DNA of 64,000 nt. It comes from Silene latifolia (Eukaryota; Streptophyta; Magnoliopsida; Caryophyllales; Caryophyllaceae). Below the pieces are notes generated by a model that saw only the letters and a list, made by a program, of their open reading frames with translations, was not told the origin of the DNA and made no database searches. The stretch's first letter is position 1. Each line of letters opens with the position of its first letter. Positions 23,250-34,772 of this stretch are shown piece after piece. The stretch is from the NCBI RefSeq assembly GCF_048544455.1, contig NC_133534.1, positions 90,115,637 to 90,179,636 on the forward strand, written 5' to 3'. Both the position numbers and the translations under genes were made by a program.

Positions 23250-23775
23250 CCACCTCAAATCTGAGAAATAATTCACAATTAAAAAGAAGAAGCTTTAGGA
23301 GACGGAAGAGGAAGGAATTAACATAAACCAATTAATCAACTCGAGGTAATTATCCGTCTTAAATCAATTTATATTCGTTTCATGTGAGCATCTTTAAGAC
23401 AACTGTATGACTTGTATAGACCGCCATAGGACACGAGATTTGGACCTAGAGCGACCTTGCACTGCAAATTTTCTGACTTCACCATAGTTGACCGTCGTTG
23501 ACCTTGTTACGGTGGCTTTTGGGGCGGTTGAAAGACGGCTGGGCAGAAGGGTTATACGGGTTGGTTGTTGGTATTTGGGATGGTTATTTGACCCACTAAT
23601 TGGACACGTCTTGACCTGGGGTTTGGGTGGTTGGTATTGTCGGCAGGGGCGGTCGTATTGGTGGTGTTGGGGTGGTCAGGTATGGTGGTTTGTGCGGTGG
23701 TGACGGAAAACAGGGGAGGAGGTGTTGTTCTGGGCAGGCGGTTTTCGAGGGGATTTTGGGGGTTGTTGGTGGTCT

Positions 23776-23820
23776 GGGTTAGGGGGTTTTTGGGTGGTTC
23801 TTGTCGAGGGAGGATAGGGG
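23776..23820 (+). other. Potential G-quadruplex tract
   Basis: Runs of GGG at 23776, 23782 (five Gs), 23792, 23808 and 23817, with short spacers except one of about 13 nt. Repeated in the 3' LTR near 27916-27960. Lies downstream of the TATA box, so the G-rich strand would be in the RNA. Confidence 0.45.
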
Positions 23821-24625
23821 AGTGGATTGGTGGTTGTAGGTGGCGGTGAAGGTGGCGTTAGGTGGTGGTTAGAGGCGTGTTTTATGGGGTGTCAGGTGGG
23901 TGTTGCGGTTGGTGTCGTGAGATAGGGCGTGGGTTTGTGGGTTGTTGGTGGTGGTGTAGCTGGCGGTTAAGGGTGAGTTGGGTGCGTGGGGTTGCAGGCT
24001 AGGGGTGTCGAGGTTGGGTGGTGGCTGTGGTGGCTTGTGGTGTCGGGTTTGGTGGGTTTTAAGAGAGGTGTTGGTCATGGTTTCTAAACCATGTTAAGGT
24101 GGTATGTGTTTGTAGTGTGACGGGTTTTAATTATTTAATTAGCTCGGGTGAGTCGGGTTCGTAGTTAAATCGGGTTTTAATTATCATAAACCTTTAATAA
24201 TAAATAATTAATTTGAATAATTAAATAAAAGGAGTAAATAGATAAATAAATGATAAATAAGTTAGTAATTATAATTGTTGTAATTCTTATTATTATATAG
24301 GTGACGGAAATTGTGAAGAGTTTATAATCGGATTTGTTCGCTTTAATTATTGGATTGCGTAATTGGAGTGCTTGCTTGCCAGGTAGGGATAATCCTACTC
24401 AACTCGACTTTTAATTATCTATATTTGGTGTGGTGAATTACTTACGTTAAGGTGGAATTGTTCATATGTTGAAATGGGAGAATTAAATTGTCTTGTGTTG
24501 GTTGTATTTAATAATATTGACAAGGTGAATGGAATTGGAATTGTTTATATTGATAATGTTGACAGGATGAATTATGTTGGTTGTGATTGTGACTAATGTG
24601 TAAAGTCATGCGACGATCGGTTTAC

Positions 24626-24802
24626 GTTGTTGAGGGAGTTTGTACACTCGGGGTGATGGTAATATGTACGTTGTGAGGGAGGGGTACTATTACATATTGC
24701 GGTACGTTGTTAAGGGAGGGGTACCAAAGAAATGTGAGCACGTTGTTAAGGGAGTTGTGCTAAGTAAAGAAAAAGGATGGGCACGTTGTCAGGGGGTTGT
24801 GC
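24626..24802 (+). other. Array of hairpins with a conserved loop, 5' LTR
   Basis: Units share a 14-16 nt loop of the form GTTGTNNAGGGAG but have different, self-complementary stems. 24659-24693: 10-bp stem GTAATA+GTAC with GTAC+TATTAC, one bulged T, loop 24670-24683. 24701-24725: GGTAC/GTACC. 24737-24761: AGCAC/GTGCT. 24781-24802: GCAC/GTGC. A first unit, loop at 24626-24641, has lost most of its stem here but keeps it in the 3' LTR (28760-28792). Confidence 0.8.
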
Positions 24803-24864
24803 AATGAAAGTGAATTGAATTGGATTGATAATTGTATGTTCTTGTTGTTTAGTTTTATTCCTAC

Positions 24865-24880
24865 TCAACCTCGCGGTTGA
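24865..24880 (+). other. Perfect hairpin TCAACC-TCGC-GGTTGA
   Basis: 6-bp stem and 4-nt loop, 360 bp before the LTR end. Same hairpin at 29007-29022 and, with loop TCGT, at 16293-16308. Confidence 0.7.
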
Positions 24881-25243
24881 CTGTGTATTCGTGAACACCT
24901 GCGGTGAACCGTTTTATGGGGAGCAGATTTGACAGGTACCAAAGATTAGCTGACTTGGAAGCTTATGGGAATGCGTGAGGACTTGGACAACCTACCTAGA
25001 AGTCTAGACCACATAGAATGTTTTATCACTTTATTTATTTCCGCTGCGAGATGTATTTATTTTTATATTAAGTTTTAGTTGATTAAAATTGTAAAACATA
25101 TGTAATCATTAAAGTTTTTATTTAAAGTACTTTGGTGAGTTGGACTTTGTTATCTACTACCTCGGGAAACCGAGATGGTAACAGTCCTATTTATTTGGGA
25201 ATGTCTAGCTAAAGGCTCCTAAATAAATGGGGGTGTTACAAAG

Positions 25244-25255
25244 TGGTATCAGAGC
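25244..25255 (+). other. Primer-binding site, initiator tRNA-Met type
   Basis: TGGTATCAGAGC, three bases after the LTR. Perfect match to the common plant site. Confidence 0.95.
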
Positions 25256-26905
25256 AAAACGATCCTCAGGCCTAACCAATGAATAATAATGAACTCAGGA
25301 TGTGTCTAAATAAAATGAACCCCGGGTAGAAACTTTTAGGAGCCCCTCTTAGTGCGGTTAAGAAGTGCGCCTTAATTCGTACCATGGCCCTCTCAGCTTT
25401 GAACCGGGAACCTTGAGAGACATTTTTAGTGTGGGGTAATTTAAAATGAATATAGTATATTTCCTTTAGGAATTTGTTTGTCTTGTTCGAATGACTGTTT
25501 TCGTTAATGATTGCGGATGATTTCTTTTAGGTATTGTTATGAGCATGTTGATATGGGGAAGGTATGTTGGCATGTATGTGGGAGGTGTGAGTATGCTTAA
25601 TATGTGAAGTGTGAAAGAATTGCATGAAATCGTGAAGAATGCAATTTTGGTTGATTTCTCGAAATTTTACCCTTGATTGTTTTGGCTGCCATTTACTACC
25701 TGTTTAAAATTCTCATATGCAAATTTTATGAGTAATATATTTTTGAGTTATCTTTCATATGCCACTGGTCTCATGTTCAAATAATATACGGTTTAGGAGA
25801 AATAAATATTTTAGTGGACAGTAGCCGAAATATTCCTGTACAGTGATGTTTTCGCGCCATGTTTTTGTAAAATTTGCCATTTAAAAACTACGTAATTAAT
25901 TGTTATAATTCCAACGCCACTGTTTAATAGACTCATGTATGTCTCTAAATTGGTAAGCCAGGTTTTAAGAAAATATATTGACAATTTATGGTGATTTTTA
26001 CAAGTTGACCTAAGTTTCTGACAAGTTGCTGTAAAATTTCTGTTTCGACCAAGTATCTTGTAAAATGCATTATAAGTTAATCCTTTGAATTTTTGACTTG
26101 ATTCTTTTTCTCATGGTTTATTAACTTTCTTTATTTTTCTAAAAAGTATATGTTCTCAATAAGTAGTTATGCTATTATATATTAATGATTGTTAGGAATG
26201 ATAACATGTTTTCCTAGCCTTGAAGATTGTTCGAAGTTATAACATGTAAAATGTATAACAAGTTTTGTTTTTGATCTCTTGAACGTTATATTTGATGTTG
26301 TCAATTATGTGAAGTAGAATAATATGTCTAGTGATATGCGGAATGTGTTGCCCTAAGCCATATATATGTTCACGATAATTGCATCCATGTTTAAGTTAGT
26401 TATCATTATTAAGAAAAGACTAAACAATTGTCTTTATTTTGTTATAGATTGTTATTTATCTTGGCAACGTTTTCGTCGGTAGTTAAGTGAAGTAGTTGAG
26501 TTTAAATAAAGTTAGTTCGAGTATACTGTATGTTGTGGTTTTGCTATTTAGAACTAAATCAAAGATTTTGTTATTCATTTAGTCATTAATGGGTATTGTG
26601 TTGGAAATAAAAGTTGTTTTATATTACAATGTGTGTTTCATGTTTTATATTATAATAATGATTTGGTTGTTCCATTTGTTTGATATTCCGAACTTCGAGG
26701 ACGAAGTTAATTTTTAGGGGGAAGGAATGTGATACTACGAATATTATGAATTGTTGTTGTGATACCTTGTGATGCGATTGGTATGGATAATGATCGTAAA
26801 TGGATGATGGTGTTGAAAGATGTTTAGTTGTAAGAATGTTTATAAATGTTGTGGTGGTAGTTGTGGGCGAACTTCGGGACGAAGTTCATTTTAAGGGGGG
26901 AAGAC
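25256..26905 (+). mobile_element. Internal region of the nested element, no genes
   Basis: AT-rich, no frame of note, no gag or pol similarity on either strand. Its end holds two successive copies of the chromovirus-type 3' signal (GAACTTCG, GACGAAGTT, then a G-rich purine run): one at about 26693-26728 and one at about 26870-26905, the second adjoining the LTR as polypurine tract. Confidence 0.8.
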
Positions 26906-29382
26906 TGTAATACTCCGTATTTTAATAATAATTTATAAGAATAATTTATGTAATTTAATGGGTAATTAAATGACATTTCTAATAATAAATACAAGTGAGA
27001 CGTTAATTAAGTAATAAATTAATAATTCTAGTCGGGAGTTGGGTTTGGCTAATATTTGTGTTTTGGGCTTAGTTGGTGATCGAGTGTTGGACTATGTGGT
27101 ATTATTATATGGGCCAAATTTATTAAATTGGTATTAGTGTAATCGGGATTTATATCGGGAATTAATAATAATATATCAAGGTAATTATGATTATAATAAT
27201 AAATAATAAAGTTATGGAAATAATAAATTAGTAAAGGTTATATGAGTAAATCATAGTTATGGTAGGATTAATAATATATGATAAATAATAATGATATAAT
27301 TATAATGACAATTTCTATATTAATTAGAATAAGGAAAGTTACATGGTTTCCTAATTGGCCTCGTATTCTCTAAATTTTACACTATAAATACCACCTCAAA
27401 TCTGAGAAATAATTCACAATTAAAAAGAAGAAGCTTTAGGAGACGGAAGAGGAAGGAATTAACATAAACCAATTAATCAACTCGAGGTAATTATCCGTCT
27501 TAAATCAATTTATATTCGTTTCATGTGAGCATCTTTAAGACAACTGTATGACTTGTATAGACCGCCATAGGACACGAGATTTGGACCTAGAGCGACCTTG
27601 CACTGCAAATTTTCTGACTTGACCATAGTTGACCGTCGTTGACCTTGTTACGGTGGCTTTTGGGGCGGTTGAAAGACGGCTGGGCAGAAGGGTTATACGG
27701 GTTGGTTGTGGGTATTTGGTATGGTTATTTGACCCACTAATTGGACACGTCTTGACCTGGGGTTTGGGTGGTTGGTATTGTCGGCAGGGGGCGGTCGTAT
27801 TGGTGGTGTTGGGGTGGTCAGGTATGGTGGTTTGTGCGGTGGTGACGGAAAACAGGGGAGGAGGTGTTGTTCTGGGCAGGCAGTTTTCGGGGGGATTTTG
27901 GGGGTTGTTACTGGTCTGGGTTAGGGGGTTTTTGGGTGGTTCTTGTCGAGGGAGGATAGGGGAGTGGATTGGTGGTTGTAGGTAGCGGTGAAGGTGGCGT
28001 TAGGTGGTGGTTAGAGGCGTGTTTTATGGGGTGTCAGGTGGGTGTTGCGGTTGGTGTCGTGAGATAGGGCGTGGGTTTGTGGGTTGTTGGTGGTGGTGTA
28101 GCTGGCGGTTAAGGGTGAGTTGGGTGCGTGGGGTTGCAGGCTAGGGGTGTCGAGGTTGGGTGGTGGCTGTGGTGGCTTGTGGTGTCGGGTTTGGTGGGTT
28201 TTAAGAGAGGTGTTGGTCATGGTTTCTAAACCATGTTAAGGTGGTATGTGTTTGTAGTGTGACGGGTTTTAATTATTTAATTAGCTCGGGTGAGTCGGGT
28301 TCGTAGTTAAATCGGGTTTTAATTATCATAAACCTTTAATAATAAATAATTAATTTGAATAATTAAATAAAAGGAGTAAATAGATAAATAAATGATAAAT
28401 AAGTTAGTAATTATAATTGTTGTAATTCTTATTATTATATAGGTGACGGAAATTGTGAAGAGTTTATAATCGGATTTGTTCGCTTTAATTATTGGATTGC
28501 GTAATTGGAGTGCTTGCTTGCCAGGTAGGGATAATCCTACTCAACTCGACTTTTAATTATCTATATTTGGTGTGGTGAATTACTTACGTTAAGGTGGAAT
28601 TGTTCATATGTTGAAATGGGAGAATTAAATTGTCTTGTGTTGGTTGTATTTAATAATATTGACAAGGTGAATGGAATTGGAATTGTTTATATTGATAATG
28701 TTGACAGGATGAATTATGTTGGTTGTGATTGTGACTAATGTGTAAAGCTGTGCGACAGTCAGTTGTACGTTGTTGAGGGAGTTTGTACACTGGGGTGATG
28801 GTAATATGTACGTTGTGAGGGAGGGGTACTATTACATATTGCGGTACGTTGTTAAGGGAGGGGTACCAAAGAAATGTGAGCACGTTGTTAAGGGAGTTGT
28901 GCTAAGTAAAGAAAAAGGATGGGCACGTTGTCAGGGGGTTGTGCAATGAAAGTGAATTGAATTGGATTGATAATTGTATGTTCTTGTTGTTTAGTTTTAT
29001 TCCTACTCAACCTCGCGGTTGACTGTGTATTCGTGAACACCTGCGGTGAACCGTTTTATGGGGAGCAGATTTGACAGGTACCAAAGATTAGCTGACTTGG
29101 GAGCTTATGGGAATGCGTGAGGACTTGGACAACCTACCTAGAAGTCTAGACCACATAGAATGTTTTATCACTTTATTTATTTCCGCTGCGAGATGTATTT
29201 ATTTTTATATTAAGTTTTAGTTGATTAAAATTGTAAAACATATGTAATCATTAAAGTTTTTATTTAAAGTACTTTGGTGAGTTGGACTTTGTTATCTACT
29301 ACCTCGGGAAACCGAGATGGTAACAGTCCTATTTATTTGGGAATGTCTAGCTAAAGGCTCCTAAATAAATGGGGGTGTTACA
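26906..29382 (+). mobile_element. 3' LTR of the nested element (2477 bp)
   Basis: Near-identical to 22765-25240. Differences cluster at the G-rich part (27700-27990) and at the first unit of the hairpin array (28745-28795). Confidence 0.92.
28760..28945 (+). other. Array of hairpins with a conserved loop, 3' LTR
   Basis: As in the 5' LTR, with the first unit complete: CAGT+GTAC pairs with GTAC+ACTG (28760-28768 with 28785-28792, one bulged T), loop 28769-28784. Confidence 0.8.
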
Positions 29383-29387
29383 TCTAC

Positions 29388-31991
29388 CCCATTAGTGATT
29401 CTCAATGGGTAAGTCCCACTCAATGTGTACCTAAAAAGGGTGGTGTGACGGTAATCAAGGGCAAAGAAGGAGCTTTAATTCCCACCCTGATTCAAACCGG
29501 GTGGAGAGTTTGCATCGATTATCGTCGCCTAAATGCCGTGACTTTCAAAGATCATTTTCCTCTACCCTTTCTAGACCAAATGCTAGAGAGGCTAGGGGTA
29601 AAGGAATTTTATTGTTTCTTGGACGGATATTCCGGATACTTTCAAATTCCCATACATCCGGAAGATCAATCCAAGACAACCTTCACATGCCCTTTCGGAA
29701 CATATGCATACCGAAGGATGCCCTTCGGTTTATGCAATGCTCCGGGTACATTTCAACGTTGCATGGTGAGTCTTTTCTCGGATCTTGTGGAAAGAGTCTT
29801 AGAGGTCTTCATGGACGACTTCACCGTCCATGGAGATAGTTTTGGAGCTTGTTTGGACCACCTAACTATGGTCCTATCATGATGCACGGAGTCACACCTT
29901 GTGTTGAATTCCGAAAAATGTCACTTTATGGTCAAAAGCGGCATCGTGTTAGGTCACATAGTCTAAAAGAGAGGGATTGAGGTGGATGTGGCTAAGGTTG
30001 AAGTGATAAAAACCTTGCCATATCCTACTAATACTCGGGAGATAAGGTCGTTCCTAGGACACGCGGGTTTCTACCGCCGATTTATTAAAGACTTTTCCAA
30101 GATTGCTTACCCCTTGTGCAAGCTTTTGCACAAGGATGTGGAGTTTGTTTTTGATGATACTTGTAGGTTGGCATTCGATAACTTGAAGGAAAAGCTTGTA
30201 ACGGCCCCGATAATTCAATCTCCAAAATGGGACCTCCCGTTTGAAATCGTGACCGATGCTAGTGAGTATGCCCTTGGCGCGGTTTTAGGCCAAAGGGACG
30301 GGAAGGTTGCTCATGTGATCCAATATGCTTCTTCACTCTTGAATGATGCTCAACGGAACTACACCGTCACGGAAAAGGAATTTTTAGCGGTGGTGTATGC
30401 CATTGAAAAATTCCGGGCTTATCTCTTGGGTGGCAAGGTCATTATCTATACCGATCACAAGTCTATAAGGCAACTTGTAGACAAGAAAGACACCAAGGCA
30501 AGGCTCATGAGATGGGTGCTTTTGTTGAGCGAGTTTGACATATAGATCAAGGACAAGCAAGGGAGTGCTAATGTGGTAGCCGACCATTTGAGTAGGCTTC
30601 ACACCAATGAGGATCTCGGGAAGACCATGGGAGTATTTGACGGTAGCTTACCATATGAATATCTATATTCCATGAAGGCCGTTGAGCCTTGGTATGCCAA
30701 CCTTGTCAACTATATGGTAACCAAGAAGTTTCCAACCTCACTCTCATCAAGTCAACGAAACAAGATTAAGTCCGATTCTTGATTCTATATATGGGATGAC
30801 CCATATCTATGGAAAATGTGTCAAGACCAAGTCATCCGTCGTTGTGTACCGGATGTAGAAATCCCATCCATACTCAAGCATTGCCATGAGTACGCTTGTG
30901 GGGGTCACTTTGGGCCTCATAGAATGGCACGTAAAATCCTTGAGTATGGGTTCTATTGGCCAAAGTTATTCAAAGATGCTCACATCTTCGTCAATACTTG
31001 TGACAAATGCCATCGGGTTGGAAACATCTCACGACGAAACGAAATGCCCCAACAACCGATGCTCTATTTGGAGGTTTTTGATGTATGGGGGATAGATTTC
31101 ATGGGTCCATTCCCGAAGTCGGATGGGTATCTCTATATCCTTTTGGCGGTGGACTAAGTTTCAAAATGGGTCGAAGCCATACCGACTAGGAATGATGATG
31201 CAAGAACGGACTCAAGCTTTGTTCACAACAATATTCTCTCAAGGTTTGGCTACCCTAGGGCGTTGATAAGTGACCAGGGGACTCATTTTTGTAATAGGAT
31301 TTTGGAGGGATTGCTAAAGAGGTACGGGATCGTGCACAAAGTCTTCACCGCCTACCACCCACAAACCAATGGGCAAGCGGAGGTATCCAATCGGGAGATC
31401 AAGAATATTTTACGAAAAACAGTGAACCCGGATAGGAAAGATTGGAGTCAAAGGTTGAATGACGCTCTTTGGGCATACCGCACCGCTTACAAGACACCCA
31501 ATGGTATGTCCCCATATCGACTCATTTACGGGAAGGCATGTCATCTTCCTTTGGAAGTAGAGCATAGAGCCTATTGGGCCATCAAATCCTTCAACCAAAG
31601 CATAGATGATGCGGGCCTCCATCGGAAGCTTCAACTTCAAGAAATTGAAGAAATCCGTCTTGACTCTTATGATAGCGCCGCCATATACAAAGAGAAAGCG
31701 AGAATATGGCATGATCGGATGATAAGTCGACGGGCCTTCAAGGAAGGCACCAAGGTTCTTGTTTTTCAAAACCGGTTAAAGTTGTTCTCCGGGAAGTTAA
31801 GGTCAAGATGGGTAGGACCATTCATTGTGAGCAAAGTCCACCCCCATGGAGCGGTCGAAGTTGAGAACCCGAGCACGGGGAAGACAATTAAGGTGAATGG
31901 GCAACGACTTAAAGAGTATCATGAAGGCATGGAAGCACAAATCGTTGAACAAGTCACGTTGGAAGACCCCATTTACCAAGCATCATCTTGA
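29388..31991 (+). pseudogene. Athila pol: RT, RNase H and integrase
   Basis: A single phase from 29388 to 31991 broken only by stops (29880, about 29965, 30543, 30780, 31155), with no frameshift. RT: VCIDYRRLNA at about 29507, RRMPFGLCNAP at about 29713 and the FMDDF active site at about 29808. RNase [14 protein letters not shown] at about 30253, the [10 protein letters not shown] acidic block and TDHKSIRQL at about 30452. Integrase: HHCC finger near 30880-31010, D in the GIDFMGPF block (about 31090), D in SDQGTHF (about 31270), E in QAEVSNREIK (about 31380). The C-terminal GPF-type block is at about 31815. No chromodomain, as expected for Athila. Confidence 0.92.
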
Positions 31992-31999
31992 GAAGCACT

Positions 32000-33030
32000 A
32001 AGTCGAGCCATCGACGTTAAACATACGGCAACTTTTGTACATATTCTCTCTTTATAGTATAGAATTTACCGCTTTCTTGTCAATTTATTTACTCTTAACA
32101 CGTTTCAGAAGCATGCATTATGGATTCTTTTGATGGTTTGTTGAAGTGTTTGAAGGAAGTAGGATGAAACTCCTTGGGAAGCGTACCCCACGTCGTAATG
32201 TGAGGTGAATTGACTCGGGACACTATCTACACGAGTCAAATGAAGGAAAAGCACCAAAGGACGGCCAAAAATCCCAGCAAGAAAGAAGTTGATAGCAAGC
32301 ATTTCACTCGACAACCCGCCAGGAAGCGCAGCCTGCGCCAAAAAGCGCAGCCTGCGCAGCTTCAAGGCGCAGCCTGCGCAGTTAGCAGTTACGGGTTTGC
32401 AAAAAGGGATTGTTTACAAAGGAAGCTCATTTAACCCTTCATTCTTTTTCGACATTTTCAACCTTCAACCCCAATCACCCATCTCAAACTCCATTCAACT
32501 TCATCAAATACCCCCTCAAACCTTCAACAAACCCCTTTCTTTCATCATAATTACCTCTCAACCCAACACAACAACTCAAATACTCACTCTACCCTTCAAA
32601 TTTCTGATTTTCCCCAAATTTTATCCCAAATCCTCACTTTCCAAACTTTGGATTCAAGTTCGTTTCAAGAGATTTCTGGGCAATTGGAGCTTTCTTGGAG
32701 GGGTTGTTAGCATTATACTTCGATCAACTAGCATTTTAAATGGATTCGGGGTGGTATAACAACTTTTCCAATCTTTCTCTTTACTTACTTTGCTTTAATT
32801 CGGAATTTGGTGTTTTTACATTGAATTTTTGGATATTTTTGATTGATTGTTGTCTATAATTGCTGGGATAAACTTATTTTCTGAGAAAGGGGAGAGGTAT
32901 TCAACAAACATCACTTAATCCCACCTTCTTGAATTTGTGCCTAGAAGGTGTTTGTTGAATTGCCTCAAAGAGAGCAAAACTGTTTTGAGTGTTTTTGTTG
33001 GTCTTTTTGTACTCTTGCTTGCTAGGTACC
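32000..33030 (+). mobile_element. Athila spacer between pol and the additional ORF
   Basis: Untranslated. Carries three GC palindromes (32326-32379), then a pyrimidine-rich stretch (32430-32600) such as often precedes a splice acceptor. Athila's downstream ORF is thought to be expressed from a spliced RNA, but no splice site can be proven here. Confidence 0.55.
32326..32379 (+). repeat. GCGCAG-C-CTGCGC palindromes downstream of pol
   Basis: Three exact copies at 32326-32338, 32345-32357 and 32367-32379, same orientation and flanks as in the LTRs. Confidence 0.92.
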
Positions 33031-34717
33031 ATGGTTTTTGGTAAGAGGAAGACTCAACAAGGGGAGGGAAGTAACCCCAACGTGTTTAACGAGAATGAGG
33101 GACTTAATGCGGAACAAAAAAAATCTTTGCAAAACTTGAAAAAGAAAACCCCGTCCCCATCACAAAATTCCTCCACCGTGACACCCTTCAAGAACTAGGA
33201 ATAGAGGAAATCACCTTTCAACTCTTGAGTCGGGTAGGATTAGAGCAATACATGGACCTTCATGATGACACCTACTGATCTTTCACTTATGAGTTCTTGT
33301 CCACCATCTCAAAAACGGGGGAGGGGGCAAATGAGAGAGTGAATTTCCGTCTTCATAAAGTGTGGCACTCCATTTCTTTTGATGAGGTGAGGGAGATCTT
33401 ACAAATCACAAAATTGCCTTCCCCGGTCAACCCACCTAAGGGCAAGCTAAATGAGGTGTGGTGCCATCTCACGGGGAGACAAGCACAAGATCATAATGAC
33501 AAACTTTCCGCCATCACCAATCCCGTAATCCGTATTTTGACTAGATGTTTGGCTTGTTGGTTCTTCTCCATGGGGAGCCAACAAAAGGTAGCGATGCGGT
33601 GAGGGAGTGCATTTGGGCTATGCTCCCGGAGGGGAGTGGTGTGCCGGATTGGGCAAGGCTTTTTGTTGATTCTTGTTTGAAACATAAGAAGAGGAGGGGA
33701 GGTAACATCAATAGTGGGGGTTTAATCACCCTTTTTGTAGAGAAATTTGTGGGCTCGACGTCGGATGACCAACTCCCCGTTTGGGGAAATCATTTTTATA
33801 ACACCCATGGACTTGAGGAAACACACATGATCAAGGTCCTAGATAAACAGAATTTTCAATGCAATTGATTGGGAGTGGGGAAAGCTCCCTACATGGTTCT
33901 ACCAAAGAATGTCCCAATTCCTCATGGTACCCATGCCATTCATTTCTTTTGCCCGGCCGACACGCCGGAGCAAAGAGGGGCACAAAGGAGAAGGGTCGAA
34001 CCACCCCCGGTTGTCCACCTTGATAGTGAAGAGGAGAGGGAGATAAGGAACATAGAGCGTGACCCGCCCATCCATGACACACCAATGTTTGAGGCGGGGG
34101 CAAGCTCTACTCCACCAATCGCCCCATGGCAACAACAAATGTTTGATTACTTCACGGAGACCCGAGGGACTTTGGAGGCAATTAGTGGGAGAGTTGATAG
34201 CTCTCATGCTTGGCAACAACAACAAACACCAAGACTTAAGAGTTTGGATCAATGGAGGGTAGCTAGTATGGAGCACCAAAGATTGAGTACGGAGGCCGAA
34301 AAGTCCCAACTGAAGATGCTTCAAGAGATGGCTAAAAGGCAAGATGAGGCCTATGCTTGGCAACAACAACAAACCAAGTACATGGAAGAACAACAAGCCA
34401 TGTGGAAGGCCCAAAATGTATGGAGAGAGCAAGCCACTCAACAATTCGGGGTGCAAAATGAGAGGCACCACCAATATGTTGAAGACTCCTATGAAGATGC
34501 TCAAGCTCAAGAGGATTCTTTTGGGCTTATCCGTGGCCTTTTCAGCATGACCCTCCATCAAAATGACCCCCACTACAAACCAACCATCACCGAGCCACAA
34601 GTTGAGGAGGCCTATGAGAGAGCCAAGAGAGTGCGGCAAGCAAGGGAAAGGAGAAGGAGAGATCAAGGGACATATGAGCAAGGGGAAGGCTCGGGTCCCT
34701 CCAACTACCAACCATGA
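33031..34717 (+). pseudogene. Athila additional ORF (function unknown), broken
   Basis: Likely start ATG at 33031 (MVFGKRK). Parts lie in three phases: 33031-33198, 33297-33602 and 33545-34717, the last with one internal stop at 33866. The middle contains the TGRQAQDHNDKLSAITNP segment and the following NPVIRILTRCLACWFF stretch, which I recognise from the extra ORF of plant Athila elements, sometimes called env-like. The last 280 residues are Gln/Glu-rich with WQQQQ repeats and probable coiled coil, ending in a basic tail. No signal peptide or clear membrane segment is visible. Its role is not established. Confidence 0.7.
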
Positions 34718-34737
34718 GAAGATGAGAGTATTCCTCG

Positions 34738-34772
34738 ACATTGAGGACAATGTGGAATCTAAGTGTGGGGGA
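34738..34772 (+). other. Hairpin ACATTG-AGGA-CAATGT and purine tract
   Basis: Perfect 6-bp stem with AGGA loop (34738-34753), followed by AAGTGTGGGGGAG (34760-34772). Exactly the same hairpin and a similar purine run occur at 46606-46645 in the non-autonomous element. Could be an internal plus-strand primer or a 3' RNA signal. Confidence 0.6.

Larger units (their letters stand above)
22765..25240 (+). mobile_element. 5' LTR of the nested element (2476 bp)
   Basis: TGTAATACTCC...GGGTGTTACA. TATAAATA at 23242-23249. Downstream, 23488-24078 is strongly G-rich on this strand. Open frames here (23488-23849; minus 23869-24078) recur in the other LTR and are only by-products of this base composition. 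Hairpin array at 24659-24802. Confidence 0.92.
22765..29382 (+). mobile_element. Coding-free LTR element with large LTRs (LARD-like), 6.6 kb
   Basis: Two LTRs of 2476 and 2477 bp, a perfect primer-binding site, a polypurine tract and 5-bp target duplication, but only 1665 bp between the LTRs and no gag or pol. It therefore needs enzymes from another element. LTR ends (TGTAATACTCCGTA, GGGGGTGTTACA) and tRNA-Met primer site match the chromovirus at 7374-14813, suggesting that lineage. By eye the LTRs differ at only about twenty places, so it is the youngest retroelement that can be dated here. Confidence 0.92.

Noticed and set aside
23869-24078. Identical small ORFs on the minus strand in both LTRs (also 28011-28220)
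   Set aside because: Identity only reflects the LTR pair, and the composition is that of the G-rich block; no start context or domain.
25244-25255. tRNA-like sequence
   Set aside because: It is only the 12-nt primer-binding site complementary to tRNA, not a tRNA gene; the same holds for 13463, 40361 and 58265.
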